The translations under genes were made by a program, and so were the position numbers. A stretch of 64,000 bases of DNA from the NCBI RefSeq assembly GCF_000721175.1, contig NZ_JOEZ01000001.1, positions 310,001 to 374,000 of the forward strand, given 5' to 3'. This DNA comes from Streptomyces anulatus (GTDB lineage Bacteria > Actinomycetota > Actinomycetes > Streptomycetales > Streptomycetaceae). This document shows, piece by piece, positions 43,101 to 50,065 of the stretch. Under the pieces are notes generated by a model, which saw only the letters and a program-made list of their open reading frames with translations, was not told where the DNA came from and did no database searches. Numbering within the stretch: position 1 is the first letter of the stretch; each line of letters opens with the position of its first letter.

Positions 43101-44320
43101 CCCTCCACGCCCGTGTCGAGGCGCTGGTAGCCCAGCACGTTGTCGACGAGGGTGGTCATCCGGGCGTACCCGGCGGCCAGGTGGTGCAGGATCTGGTTCG
43201 CCTCCGGCCACAGCTGACCGGCCGGGTCGGCGGCCAGCGTGGACAGCTCGCCGCGCAGCTCCTCCAGGGGCCCGCGCAGTGAACCGCCGAGGACGGCGGT
43301 GAGCTGGGAGTGCCGGGCGCCCAGGGAGGCGAGCAGCTCGGCCTGTCCCTCGACCTCGGCGGCGTACCGCTCGGTCCGGTCGGCGAGCTCGGTGGCGTGG
43401 GCCTCCTCCAGCGCCTCCAGTTCGGCGGCGTGCGCTTCCTTGAGCGCGGTGACCTCGGCGGAGTGGCTCGTGGTCAGCTCGGCGACGACGCTCTTGTGCT
43501 GGGCGGACAGCTCCTCGTACGGCCGGCGGTCGGTGAACGTCATCACCGCGCCGACGAGCTGGTCCCCGTCGCGTACCGGCGCGGTCGTGAGGTCCACCGG
43601 CACCTGTGCGCCGCTCTTGGACCACAGGACCTGCCCGCGCACCCGGTGCTTGCGCCCCGACTTGAGGGTGTCGGCGAGCGGGGAGTCCTCGTACGGGAAC
43701 GGCTCGCCCTCCGCCCGCGAGTGCAGGATCAGCGGGTGCAGCTCCTGGCCGCCGAGGTCGCTGGCCCGGAAGCCGAGGATCTGTGCGGCGGCGGGGTTGA
43801 CGAGGACGACGCGCCCGTCGGTGTCCGTGCCGACGACGCCCTCGGAGGCGGCCCGCAGGATCATCTCGGTCTGGCGCTGCGAACGGGCCAGCTCCGCCTC
43901 GGTGTCGACGGTGCCGGAGAGGTCCCGCACCACGAGCATGAGCAGCTCGTCGCCGGTGTAGCTGGAGTGGATGTCGTTGTACGCGGCCTGCCCGCTGTCG
44001 AGGGTCGCGCTGGTGACCTCGACGGGGTACTCGCGCCCGTCGGTGCGCCGTGCGGTCATCCGCGTCGGCTTGGTCCTGCCCTGCTCGTCCGCAGCCTCGG
44101 GCCGGCGCATCGAACCCGGGATCAGCTTGGAGTCGAACTCCGGCAGCAGATCGAGCAGTCCGCGACCGACGAGCGCGGTGCCCGGGGTCTCGAACATCTC
44201 GAGTGCGATGGCGTTGGCGTTGACGACCGTGCCGTTGCAATTGACGAGCAGAAGCCCGTCAGGAAGGGCATCGAGTATGGCTGCGAGGCGAGCAGTGCCT
44301 CGGGATGGCCTGCTGCTCAC
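40181..44320 (-). CDS. Giant PAS / degenerate histidine kinase / dual receiver protein
   Basis: 1379 residues. Two PAS domains (about 10-135 and 148-265), a coiled coil (268-335), a histidine-kinase-like helical pair (336-405) and an ATPase-like domain (410-547). The phosphoacceptor segment, normally SHELRTPL, reads GGSLRGPL at 345-352, so the histidine is missing; the G1 box DxGxG is also absent (IEVRGPFAGGDP), so it looks like a pseudokinase. Residues about 550-1140 are Pro/Gln/Gly/Ala-rich and disordered with repeated basic RRARR motifs. Two receiver-like domains end the protein: 1147-1245 (weak) and 1255-1376, the latter with VVMDLM (Asp 1305). It is likely cytoplasmic and a signalling scaffold. 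There is no neighbouring response regulator gene. Confidence 0.85.
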   Translation of the reverse strand: MSSRPSRGTARLAAILDALPDGLLLVNCNGTVVNANAIALEMFETPGTALVGRGLLDLLPEFDSKLIPGSMRRPEAADEQGRTKPTRMTARRTDGREYPVEVTSATLDSGQAAYNDIHSSYTGDELLMLVVRDLSGTVDTEAELARSQRQTEMILRAASEGVVGTDTDGRVVLVNPAAAQILGFRASDLGGQELHPLILHSRAEGEPFPYEDSPLADTLKSGRKHRVRGQVLWSKSGAQVPVDLTTAPVRDGDQLVGAVMTFTDRRPYEELSAQHKSVVAELTTSHSAEVTALKEAHAAELEALEEAHATELADRTERYAAEVEGQAELLASLGARHSQLTAVLGGSLRGPLEELRGELSTLAADPAGQLWPEANQILHHLAAGYARMTTLVDNVLGYQRLDTGVEGLHKVPAMIEGIVTGGIDGAVELIGPGRAQFAVHAPPIEAEVDARQLATAIAHLVADVCGVDSTGKTRAAPGGGYVDSTVVVAAAQRGDVVRIEVRGPFAGGDPVHEPIVRGIVRAHGGVLQTHEMPGMSGSAYVLDLPVGAASGTIAPPEADGNAPLPEPAPVASSSPEGLGAPGVTSGGRRRARRSSTDAFLDSPGGTPGTPESTGGGEAGAVAAAVEPAAAPAPAPEDRPAAEPTGRRRARRGPAAPEGQQAPELIPAQQGEGSGRRRGRPSPAEAQAPGAGAVPVDTGGSAQQQPQPPQRQALALTSAPSAASSSAPSEGSVVTAAENAQGGGRPQLGQTVPPQGVPVDPQQPVPPAGRRARREGENLALPALASGSGGSGGHPGAEPAQQPGSQQPGGRRARRALAAAQERTAAETGPRTAFALPPADADRAPIAPDAPAGPGDEATGHHTRTAPEAGHTPPQAHPVAPAHPGAQADGTSGQGFPAAPGPHHLPGPPDGGLPQAPGPAPESASWGDTGQTAHTTGVAAVAHPADGDAGGTAPDARRQPLPAEEPMPDGSNPDSTQGRAFSVRTLGQGVPFAQHLAHPQNQPHQSLGGAGRRRKLAAPPEGDRAPAPTAGGQHAPPQQERPGTPAPVSVPGSPPNPNPNRNPAPPQGPAQETGQPGQPAQGGPGAYGEGQLLAPPIAEGRAYAIGAPDEGAEGPEPLDGPGGAVEVANRPHPHPVDDEMPPEPLDNPRRLLVWPAPDVPTQQALSDRGYRPVIVNSREEVDAQIAAFPAALFVDPLTGPITRTALQSLRQAAVAAEVPVLVTAGLGQATREAAYGADPAVLLKALAPRDSEQHPSRVLLIEEHEEIAVALTQTLERRGMQVARAATDSEAVDLAGRMRPNLVVMDLMQVRRRRAGIIDWLRANGQLNRTPLVVYTSAGMDPAELPRLTSGETVLFLAERSTSDEVQSRIVDLLAKIGTN

Positions 44321-44498
44321 GACGACGCTTCCTCCCTGATTACCGCACCTTGCCGACAGCGGGCCCCATCTTGCCCCTCGGGCGGCAGACTGTCACGGGA
44401 GGAGTCTAAGGGCAGGGGAGGCCCCGGGGGCGGCGGATGAGGGGGAGCTCTCACCAAGGTTCTGTGCGCGGGGTGTACGCCGCGGGCCCATGACGTGA

Positions 44499-44530
44499 GC
44501 GTCCGCGCACCCCGTGACGTGCGCGGACGC
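44499..44530 (-). terminator. Hairpin after the SSI-type gene
   Basis: GCGTCCGCGCAC (44499-44510) pairs perfectly with 44519-44530 around an 8-nt loop, 84 bp beyond the inhibitor stop on the minus strand. The rest of 44321-44613 shows no gene. Confidence 0.7.
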
Positions 44531-44613
44531 GCGGCGCGACGCTCCATCCCGGGCACCGGGGAAGCACCCCCGGCCCTCGCCCGGGCGAACGCCTTCACGC
44601 CGTGACCGACGGA

Positions 44614-45192
44614 CTATCGAACATCCGGGAGCACCGGCACGAGGCTGTTCCAGCGCGCGATCTCGCATCCGTCGCGGCGGCTCGCGGTGGTGTCCACGGC
44701 CCGGCCCTCCCAGGTGCCCACGATGCGGGCGGTGGCGTCGCCGCCGTGGATCATCGTGCACATCGTGCCCTCGGGGGTCGCCCGGAACAGCTCCTGCCGC
44801 CCGGCCCGGGTGGCGCCGGCCTCCGCCAGCCGGTCACAGGCGGCCTGCCCCCGCGGGTGGCTGCCCCCGGTGGGTCCGCACTCCAGCTCGAAGGTGCCGT
44901 CGGCCCCGGCGACCCCGGTGTTCTCGACGCTCACGGTGAGCCGCGTCAGCACCTCGTCGGCCTCACCGGAGCCCGTGCCCTGCCCGCCGTCCAGGAACCC
45001 GGGCAGCGACGGGACGGGCAGGGGGAGCGGCCCGAGGGCGGGCCGGGCGGCGGCGAACGGGCCGGTGGTGGGCACGGCGGAGAGCACCGGACCGGAGGAC
45101 GCGGGCCCGGAGGCGGTGGCGATGGACGCCGGCACGGCGGTGGCGAGCGCGGCGAGCGAGACGACGGCGGTGAGGGCGAGACGGCGCGGCAT
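44614..45192 (-). CDS. Subtilisin inhibitor-like (SSI family) secreted protein
   Basis: 192 residues. Signal peptide MPRRLALTAVVSLAALATAV, then an unusually long Pro/Gly/Ala spacer of about 55 residues before the SSI domain. The domain begins LTRLTVSVENTG and has the family cysteines: LECGPTGGSHPRGQAACDRL and MCTMIHGG, DGCEIARW. By alignment with SSI (CPMV), the reactive-site P1 residue is Met in CTMI. SSI proteins inhibit extracellular subtilisin-like proteases and transglutaminase-activating proteases. ATG 45192 follows CTGGAGCTTCCTC. The extra spacer is longer than in classic SSI (about 110 mature residues) and could place the inhibitor away from the surface. Confidence 0.9.
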   Translation of the reverse strand: MPRRLALTAVVSLAALATAVPASIATASGPASSGPVLSAVPTTGPFAAARPALGPLPLPVPSLPGFLDGGQGTGSGEADEVLTRLTVSVENTGVAGADGTFELECGPTGGSHPRGQAACDRLAEAGATRAGRQELFRATPEGTMCTMIHGGDATARIVGTWEGRAVDTTASRRDGCEIARWNSLVPVLPDVR

Positions 45193-45480
45193 GAGGAAGC
45201 TCCAGGATCTCTGCGGCACGGTCGGCCACGGCGGCCACGGACGGACTCGGGCCCGCCCCGGCACGACGGCTGACGGACGGCTGACTGGCGACGACGACTG
45301 ACGAAAGACCGCGGTCCCCACCCCTCTCTAACGCGCGCCACGCCCGGACGTTGCGCCACCACGCCGAACTGCTTTGCCCTGGCCCCCGGAGGCCTAGTAA
45401 CGTGAGCGGCGATTGGTGGCACGGCGCTCGACTGTGTCATCATCTGCACGCACCACTCGCGTCCGCGCGAGCAGTGTGGA

Positions 45481-45571
45481 GGAGGCGTCGCCTAGTCCGG
45501 TCTATGGCGCCGCACTGCTAATGCGGTTTGGGTCTTAAAGCCCATCGAGGGTTCAAATCCCTCCGCCTCCG
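45481..45571 (+). tRNA. tRNA-Ser (anticodon GCT)
   Basis: GGAGGCG (45481-45487) pairs with CGCCTCC (45564-45570), discriminator G. The anticodon stem CCGCA/TGCGG holds loop CTGCTAA with anticodon GCT (45517-45519), reading AGC/AGU. The long variable arm is class II. CCA is not encoded. Confidence 0.95.
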
Positions 45572-45578
45572 CTCCATC

Positions 45579-45611
45579 CCGAAGCCCCGTGCCCCTGGCG
45601 CGGGGCTTCGG
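45579..45611 (+). terminator. Hairpin after tRNA-Ser(GCT)
   Basis: CCGAAGCCCCG (45579-45589) pairs perfectly with CGGGGCTTCGG (45601-45611) around an 11-nt loop. Confidence 0.75.
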
Positions 45612-45798
45612 TCGTTCCGGGGCGCGCGAGGGCGCGGAGGGTGAGCCGGGGCCGGTCGGGGAGGGTGGCCGAGAAGGGCCTCAAGAGGCTGTTTCCGCAG
45701 GTCGGCAGCGGTGCGGCTAATGGATTTCGCGTCACGGCGCAGGTCATGTAATGTTGTTCTCGCAACGCCGACCGGGAAGAAAAAGCCCGGAACGCCAA

Positions 45799-45871
45799 GC
45801 ACTCGTAGCTTAACGGATAGAGCATCTGACTACGGATCAGAAGGTTGCAGGTTCGAATCCTGCCGAGTGCA
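45799..45871 (+). tRNA. tRNA-Arg (anticodon ACG)
   Basis: GCACTCG (45799-45805) pairs with CGAGTGC (45864-45870), discriminator A. The anticodon stem TCTGA/TCAGA encloses CTACGGA, anticodon ACG (45842-45844), read as ICG after deamination. CCA is not encoded. The T-arm GGTTCGAATCC is canonical. Confidence 0.96.
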
Positions 45872-45880
45872 CAGCAGGCC

Positions 45881-45912
45881 AGAGGCCCCCAGGAGAAATC
45901 CCGGGGGCCTCT
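45881..45912 (+). terminator. Hairpin after tRNA-Arg
   Basis: AGAGGCCCCC (45881-45890) pairs perfectly with GGGGGCCTCT (45903-45912) around a 12-nt loop. Confidence 0.8.
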
Positions 45913-45985
45913 CGCGTTCTCTCCTCGATCCTCCACGGTGGGCGGTGGCGAGCCGCCCTGCGCCCCCTCGTTAGGCTCCACGCTC

Positions 45986-46558
45986 ATGGAAACCAGGGGC
46001 GGGGACGCGTTCGCGTCGGACACGGACACCGGCACGGGAGCGGACGTGGTGTTCGTCTACCGGCCGGCGGTCGAGGACTTCGAAGAGGCGCTTCGTGCGC
46101 GTGCGTTGCGGACATGGGCGGGGCGGCTGCAGGCGATGACGGTGCCGGTGGCGTCGGTCGGTGCTCTGGCTGTTCTCGGGGTGGTCGTCGGTATGTCGGC
46201 ACCCGTGCTGAGCGTCGCGCTCGTGCTCTGTGCGGCCATCGTGTCCTGGGGCACCCTGCGGGCGCTGCGCACCCAGGCCCGACAGCTGTTCAGCGTGGTG
46301 GAGCCGTACGGGCAGTGCCGCATGGTGGCCGATGAGCGCGGCGCGGTCAGTACCGGCGAGCGGGTGTCCTTCACGTTCGAGTGGGCGGTGCACCGGGGGT
46401 ATCTGGAGACCGCCAGCCTCTTCGTGCTGCTCGGCGGTGAGCGCTCGGCCGGTATCGCGGTGCTGCCGAAGAGGGGCGCCCAGGGCCCTGAGGACGTGGA
46501 GCGCCTCAGGGGGATCCTGGACCGGAACCTCACGCCGCTTCAGCGGCAGCGGCTGTAG
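45986..46558 (+). CDS. Small membrane protein, YcxB-like
   Basis: 190 residues. Residues 22-45 form a soluble start (VVFVYRPAVEDFEEALRARA); two membrane helices follow (VASVGALAVLGVVVGMSA and PVLSVALVLCAAIVSWGTL). The C-terminal ~90 residues form a beta-rich domain (CRMVADERGAVSTGERVSFT, FEWAVHRGYLETASLFVLLG) like the YcxB-family tail. The function is unknown. ATG 45986 has TAGGCT eight bases upstream (45972-45977), consistent with a leaderless transcript. The stop overlaps the 3' end of the convergent flavoprotein gene by 29 bp, so the two messages are complementary at their ends. Confidence 0.78.
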   Translation: METRGGDAFASDTDTGTGADVVFVYRPAVEDFEEALRARALRTWAGRLQAMTVPVASVGALAVLGVVVGMSAPVLSVALVLCAAIVSWGTLRALRTQARQLFSVVEPYGQCRMVADERGAVSTGERVSFTFEWAVHRGYLETASLFVLLGGERSAGIAVLPKRGAQGPEDVERLRGILDRNLTPLQRQRL

Positions 46559-47741
46559 CGCCCGCCCGCGCCGGCGTCGTCGTGGTCCGGCGGCGGCGGG
46601 TCGGCAGGCCCAGGGTCGGGTTGGCGACGCCCCAGGCCGCGCCCTTGCAGACCAGTTCCTTGTAGAAGGCGGCCAGGCGGCCGGTGAGGGCTGCGCTGAC
46701 GGCCCGGTCGTCGGCGGTGACGTACTGGATCAGGCCCTCCTTGCGGCCGAGGGAGACGCACTGGTTGAAGTAGCGGGCCGAGATCGTCGGGAGCTTGCCG
46801 CCGGTGAGGCGGGCCGCGATGGCGTCGGCGGCCTGCCAGGCGGTGGGGACGCCCGAGGCGCACGACATGCGCAGCGGCTTGTCGCCGGGGCCTGCCGCCA
46901 GGGCCGCGTCGCCGATGGCGTACACGTCCGGGTGCGAGGTCGAGCGCATGGTGGCGTCAACCATGATCTGGCCGTTGCCGGCGGTCTCCAACGCGGTGGC
47001 GCGGGCGATGGGGTGGACGGCGAAGCCGGTCGTCCAGACCGTGATCGCGGCCGGGATGTCGCCCTCGGTGGTGGTGACGCGGCCGGCCTCCACGGCGGTG
47101 ACGGCGGTGTGTTCGTGTGCGGTGATCCGCAGGCCGGTGAAGACCTTCCGCAGGTGGCGGGCGCCCTTGGGGGAGAGCCAGTCGCCCAGTCCGCCCCGGG
47201 CGACCAGGGCCACGTCGAGGTCCGGGCGGGTCTCGGCGATCTCCGTGGCGGCCTCCACGCCGGTGAGGCCGCCGCCGACGACGACCACGGGTCCGCCGGG
47301 GGCGAGCGCGGCCAGGCGGTCGCGCAGGCGCTGGGCCCCGGGGCGGCCGGCGATCTCGTGGGCGTGCTCGGCGGTGCCGGGGACGCCCTGGGTGTTCCAG
47401 GCGCTGCCGAGGGCGTACACGAGGGTGTCGTACTCCAGGTCTTCCGGCTCCCCGGCTCCGTCCGGGGCGGTGACGGTCACCGTTCGGCGGTCGACGTCGA
47501 TCCCGGTGACCTTCGCGAGCTTCAGCCGGACGCCCGTGCCGGCGAACATCTCGCGGAAGGGCCGGGGGCGGAGGTCCTGGCCCGCCGCCAGCTGGTGCAT
47601 CCGGACGCGCTCGACGAAGTCCGGTTCGGTGTTGACGAGGGTGAGGGAGACGTCCTCGCTCCGCAGCCGCCTGGCGAGGCGTCCGACGGCAGTCGCTCCG
47701 GTGTAACCGGCTCCGATGACGATGATGCGGTGCTGCTGCAT
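46530..47741 (-). CDS. FAD-dependent pyridine-nucleotide oxidoreductase (NDH-2-like)
   Basis: 403 residues with two dinucleotide-binding folds: RIIVIGAGYTGATAVGRLA for FAD at the N-terminus and PVVVVGGGLTGVEAATEIAE for NAD(P)H near residue 160. The C-terminal FAD motif is HPDVYAIGDAALA. GRKEGLIQYVTADDRAVSAALTG is found in type II NADH dehydrogenase relatives; there is no clear membrane anchor, and an Ala/Thr-rich tail ends the protein. It lies directly downstream of the ECF41 sigma gene on the same strand (gap 92 bp). ECF41 sigma factors are typically next to carboxymuconolactone decarboxylases, oxidoreductases or epimerases that they control. So this is the likely sigma target. Confidence 0.9.
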   Translation of the reverse strand: MQQHRIIVIGAGYTGATAVGRLARRLRSEDVSLTLVNTEPDFVERVRMHQLAAGQDLRPRPFREMFAGTGVRLKLAKVTGIDVDRRTVTVTAPDGAGEPEDLEYDTLVYALGSAWNTQGVPGTAEHAHEIAGRPGAQRLRDRLAALAPGGPVVVVGGGLTGVEAATEIAETRPDLDVALVARGGLGDWLSPKGARHLRKVFTGLRITAHEHTAVTAVEAGRVTTTEGDIPAAITVWTTGFAVHPIARATALETAGNGQIMVDATMRSTSHPDVYAIGDAALAAGPGDKPLRMSCASGVPTAWQAADAIAARLTGGKLPTISARYFNQCVSLGRKEGLIQYVTADDRAVSAALTGRLAAFYKELVCKGAAWGVANPTLGLPTRRRRTTTTPARAGATAAAAEAA

Positions 47742-47833
47742 GTCCTGGCTCCTGTCTCACGAGGTTTCGCCCCTTGAACCGGGCAGCCCGTCGTTTCCTG
47801 ACAGGCGGGCGATGTGACGTGCGACACAGGGGG

Positions 47834-48778
47834 TCAGAAGGCGTGGAACAGGGGTTCCCCGTGGTCCGTGGCCGCCCAGCGCTCATTCGCGCGTTCGAGC
47901 TTGTCGGGGTTGACCTGGCTGCGGATGGCGGTGATGCCGTCCGCGGTGATCTCCAGGCAGGTGACGCCGATGAGGCGCCCGTCGACGACCGCGACGACGG
48001 CGGGGCCGCCGTTGGCGGTCGTGATGTGGATCTCGGCGGTGCCGCCGGTGATGGCCTGCTTGGCTTTGCCGGGGGTGAACAGGCCCCGCATGAACTTCGC
48101 GACGGCGAGGGCGCCTTCGAACGCCTTCGCGCGGGCCGGCACCTTGCCGCCGCCGTCGCCGATCGCGACGGCGTCAGCGGTGAGCAGCCGGACGAGCGGT
48201 TCGGTCCGGCCGCTGGTGGCGGCCGTGAGGAACTCCTCGACGATCCGCCGGGTGGCGGCCTCGTCGATCTCGGTACGGGCCCGGCCCTCCGCGATGTGCT
48301 TCTTGGCGCGGTGGAAGATCTGCTGGCCGGCGGCCTCGGTGATGTCGAGGATCTCCGCGATCCTGCGGTGCGGGTAGCCGAAGGCCTCCCGCAGCACGTA
48401 CACCACCCGCTCGTTGGGTGACAGCCGCTCCATGAGGGTGAGGACGGCGTACGAGACCGACTCGCGCTGCTCGACGGTGTCTGCGGGGCCGAGCATCGGG
48501 TCCCCGGCCAGCAGCGGCTCGGGCAGCCACTGGCCCACATAGGTCTCGCGCCGGGCGCGCGCCGAGGTGAGCTGGTTGAGGCAGAGGTTCGTGAGGACCT
48601 TCGTCAGCCAGGCCTCGGGGACCTCGATGCGCTCGATGTCGGCGGCCTGCCAGCGCAGGAACGTGTCCTGCACGGCGTCCTCGGCATCGCTCGCGGAACC
48701 GAGGAGACGGTAGGCGATCGCCTTCAGACGGGGCATGGAAGCCTCGAACAGGTCCATCTGGTTCCCGGTCAGCGCCAT
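47834..48778 (-). CDS. ECF41-type sigma factor with C-terminal SnoaL-like domain (SigJ-like)
   Basis: 314 residues. Region 2 (MPRLKAIAYRLLGSASDAEDAVQDTFLRW, about 15-45) and region 4 (LSPNERVVYVLREAFGYPHRRIAEILDITEAAGQQIFHRAKKHI, about 120-165) form an ECF core. The C-terminal ~130 residues are an NTF2/SnoaL-like domain (EFLTAATSGRTEPLVRLLTADAVAIGDGGGK) that in ECF41 proteins replaces a separate anti-sigma factor by controlling activity in cis. The conserved DGGGK motif is present. ATG 48778 starts directly at region 2 (MALTGNQMDLFEAS). The adjacent flavoprotein is the likely controlled gene. Confidence 0.93.
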   Translation of the reverse strand: MALTGNQMDLFEASMPRLKAIAYRLLGSASDAEDAVQDTFLRWQAADIERIEVPEAWLTKVLTNLCLNQLTSARARRETYVGQWLPEPLLAGDPMLGPADTVEQRESVSYAVLTLMERLSPNERVVYVLREAFGYPHRRIAEILDITEAAGQQIFHRAKKHIAEGRARTEIDEAATRRIVEEFLTAATSGRTEPLVRLLTADAVAIGDGGGKVPARAKAFEGALAVAKFMRGLFTPGKAKQAITGGTAEIHITTANGGPAVVAVVDGRLIGVTCLEITADGITAIRSQVNPDKLERANERWAATDHGEPLFHAF

Positions 48779-48919
48779 GGCCCGGATCCTACGCTCGCGG
48801 GGTGCGCGAAGCCCCGGTGCCTGCGGGGGCCGGGGCACCGTTCTGAACCGTCAGATCCATACCGTCAGGAGGGAGGGGGCCGATGGATGGCTCGGCGGCG
48901 GATGTGGCGCACGGGGTGA

Positions 48920-49018
48920 TCCTGGGACGGGAGGGCCGCTGGTCGCCGTTGTCGGCGGCCAGTCGTGGCGCCGGACGCGGACGGCGACGGGGTCGCCTGC
49001 GAGCCGGACCCCCGTTGA
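48920..49018 (+). pseudogene. Relic of an Excalibur calcium-binding domain
   Basis: In the spacer between the sigma gene and the DUF2797 gene, one frame reads DADGDGVACEPDPR and stops at TGA 49016-49018. This is the Excalibur motif DxDxDGxxCE. The frame has a stop at 48917 and no start, so it cannot be expressed intact. The remainder of 48779-49154 has no supported gene. Confidence 0.4.
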
Positions 49019-49154
49019 GCCGGTGCGTGGCGCGTAGCAGGGTTACGGGGCGTGGGCGCCGGCCGCATCAGTGCGGGCTGCCGGGGTGGCCGTAGCCTTC
49101 ACGGAGACCTGAGGGTCGGTCTGTGCGGAGTGCGACGGAGAGAGCGGAGTTCGG

Positions 49155-50042
49155 GTGGCCTTCGGGTGGCGGTGTACCGGGGTCGCATGGCCGGGCGATG
49201 TACCGCGACTGGGGTGGAGCAAGGGCCGGGAGCGACGGGCGAGTGTCCTCGCCCACGGGGCCGGGCTCGGCTTCCGCGCGGTGGGGGAGCGGCACTGCGT
49301 GGGGGCCCGGGGGAACGTGTGTCCTGTGGCGGCGGTGGTGCCCGTACGCAGCACCGGGGCTCGGTGCCCGGAGTGCGCCCGGCTGGACCGGGCCCACTCG
49401 GTGGCCGCCGACACGCTGCTGGACGACCCGCGTACGTACCGCGTGTACCTCGCCTGGTTCGGGCCCGGCATGGTCAAGGTCGGGATCACCCGGGAGGAGC
49501 GGGACGCCGCACGGCTGCGGGAGCAGGGGGCCGTGGCGTTCACCTGGCTGGGGCGCGGACCTCTGATGGCCGCCCGGCGGACCGAGGAGGTGCTGCGGGC
49601 CGCCCTCGGGGTGCCGGACCGGATCCCGTACGCCAGGAAGCGGGCCGTGCGCGGGCGACTCCCCGGTGTGGAGGAGCGGTTCGCCGAGGTGGCGGAGTTG
49701 TACGGGCGGGCCGCGGAGCTGGAGGGGCACGGGTGGCCCGAGTCGTTGGAGCGGGTACCTCTGGACGTCGTCGATCATGGCGGGATCTTCGGGCTGGACC
49801 GTTCGGCCGCTGCCACGCGGTCGGTGCGTGAGCTGGTCGACGGGGGCGTTGTGGCGGGGCGGTTGGTGGCTGCCGCCGGACCCGATCTCCACCTTGCCGT
49901 GGACGGGGGCGGCGTGGTCGTGCTGGACACGCGGCTGATCACCGGCTGGGAGCTCGCCGCCGTAGGTCCGACAGCAGCGAACGATGTGCGTGTCCCCCTC
50001 ATCGACATCGGCGGCGGCGGTGTGCAGGGTGGGTTGTTCTGA
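49155..50042 (+). CDS. DUF2797 domain protein
   Basis: 295 residues. The N-terminal part has a Cys-containing segment (PVRSTGARCPECARLDRAHS), then VYLAWFGPGMVKVGITREER, which resembles a GIY-YIG-like beta core seen in DUF2797 proteins. AFTWLGRGPLMAARRTEEVLRAALG is the following helix; the C-terminal half is beta-rich (LHLAVDGGGVVVLDTRLITGWEL). The biochemical role is unknown. GTG 49155 is the first start of the open frame; nothing upstream gives a clear ribosome site, so the N-terminus is uncertain. The amidohydrolase gene follows after 23 bp and may be co-transcribed. Confidence 0.8.
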   Translation: MAFGWRCTGVAWPGDVPRLGWSKGRERRASVLAHGAGLGFRAVGERHCVGARGNVCPVAAVVPVRSTGARCPECARLDRAHSVAADTLLDDPRTYRVYLAWFGPGMVKVGITREERDAARLREQGAVAFTWLGRGPLMAARRTEEVLRAALGVPDRIPYARKRAVRGRLPGVEERFAEVAELYGRAAELEGHGWPESLERVPLDVVDHGGIFGLDRSAAATRSVRELVDGGVVAGRLVAAAGPDLHLAVDGGGVVVLDTRLITGWELAAVGPTAANDVRVPLIDIGGGGVQGGLF

Positions 50043-50065
50043 CCGTCGACCGAGGGAGTGCGTCC

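Noticed and set aside
41099..43282. 727-codon open frame opposite the pseudokinase gene
   Set aside because: Composition is Arg/Gly-rich antisense of a Pro/Ala/Gln-rich coding sequence; the minus-strand reading has clear PAS and receiver domains.
47742..47833. ECF41 promoter between sigma and flavoprotein genes
   Set aside because: A TGTCAGG element is present but no properly spaced CGTC follows.
48735..49095. Small genes in the spacer before DUF2797
   Set aside because: Frames are short and lack composition bias; only the Excalibur relic has recognisable content.
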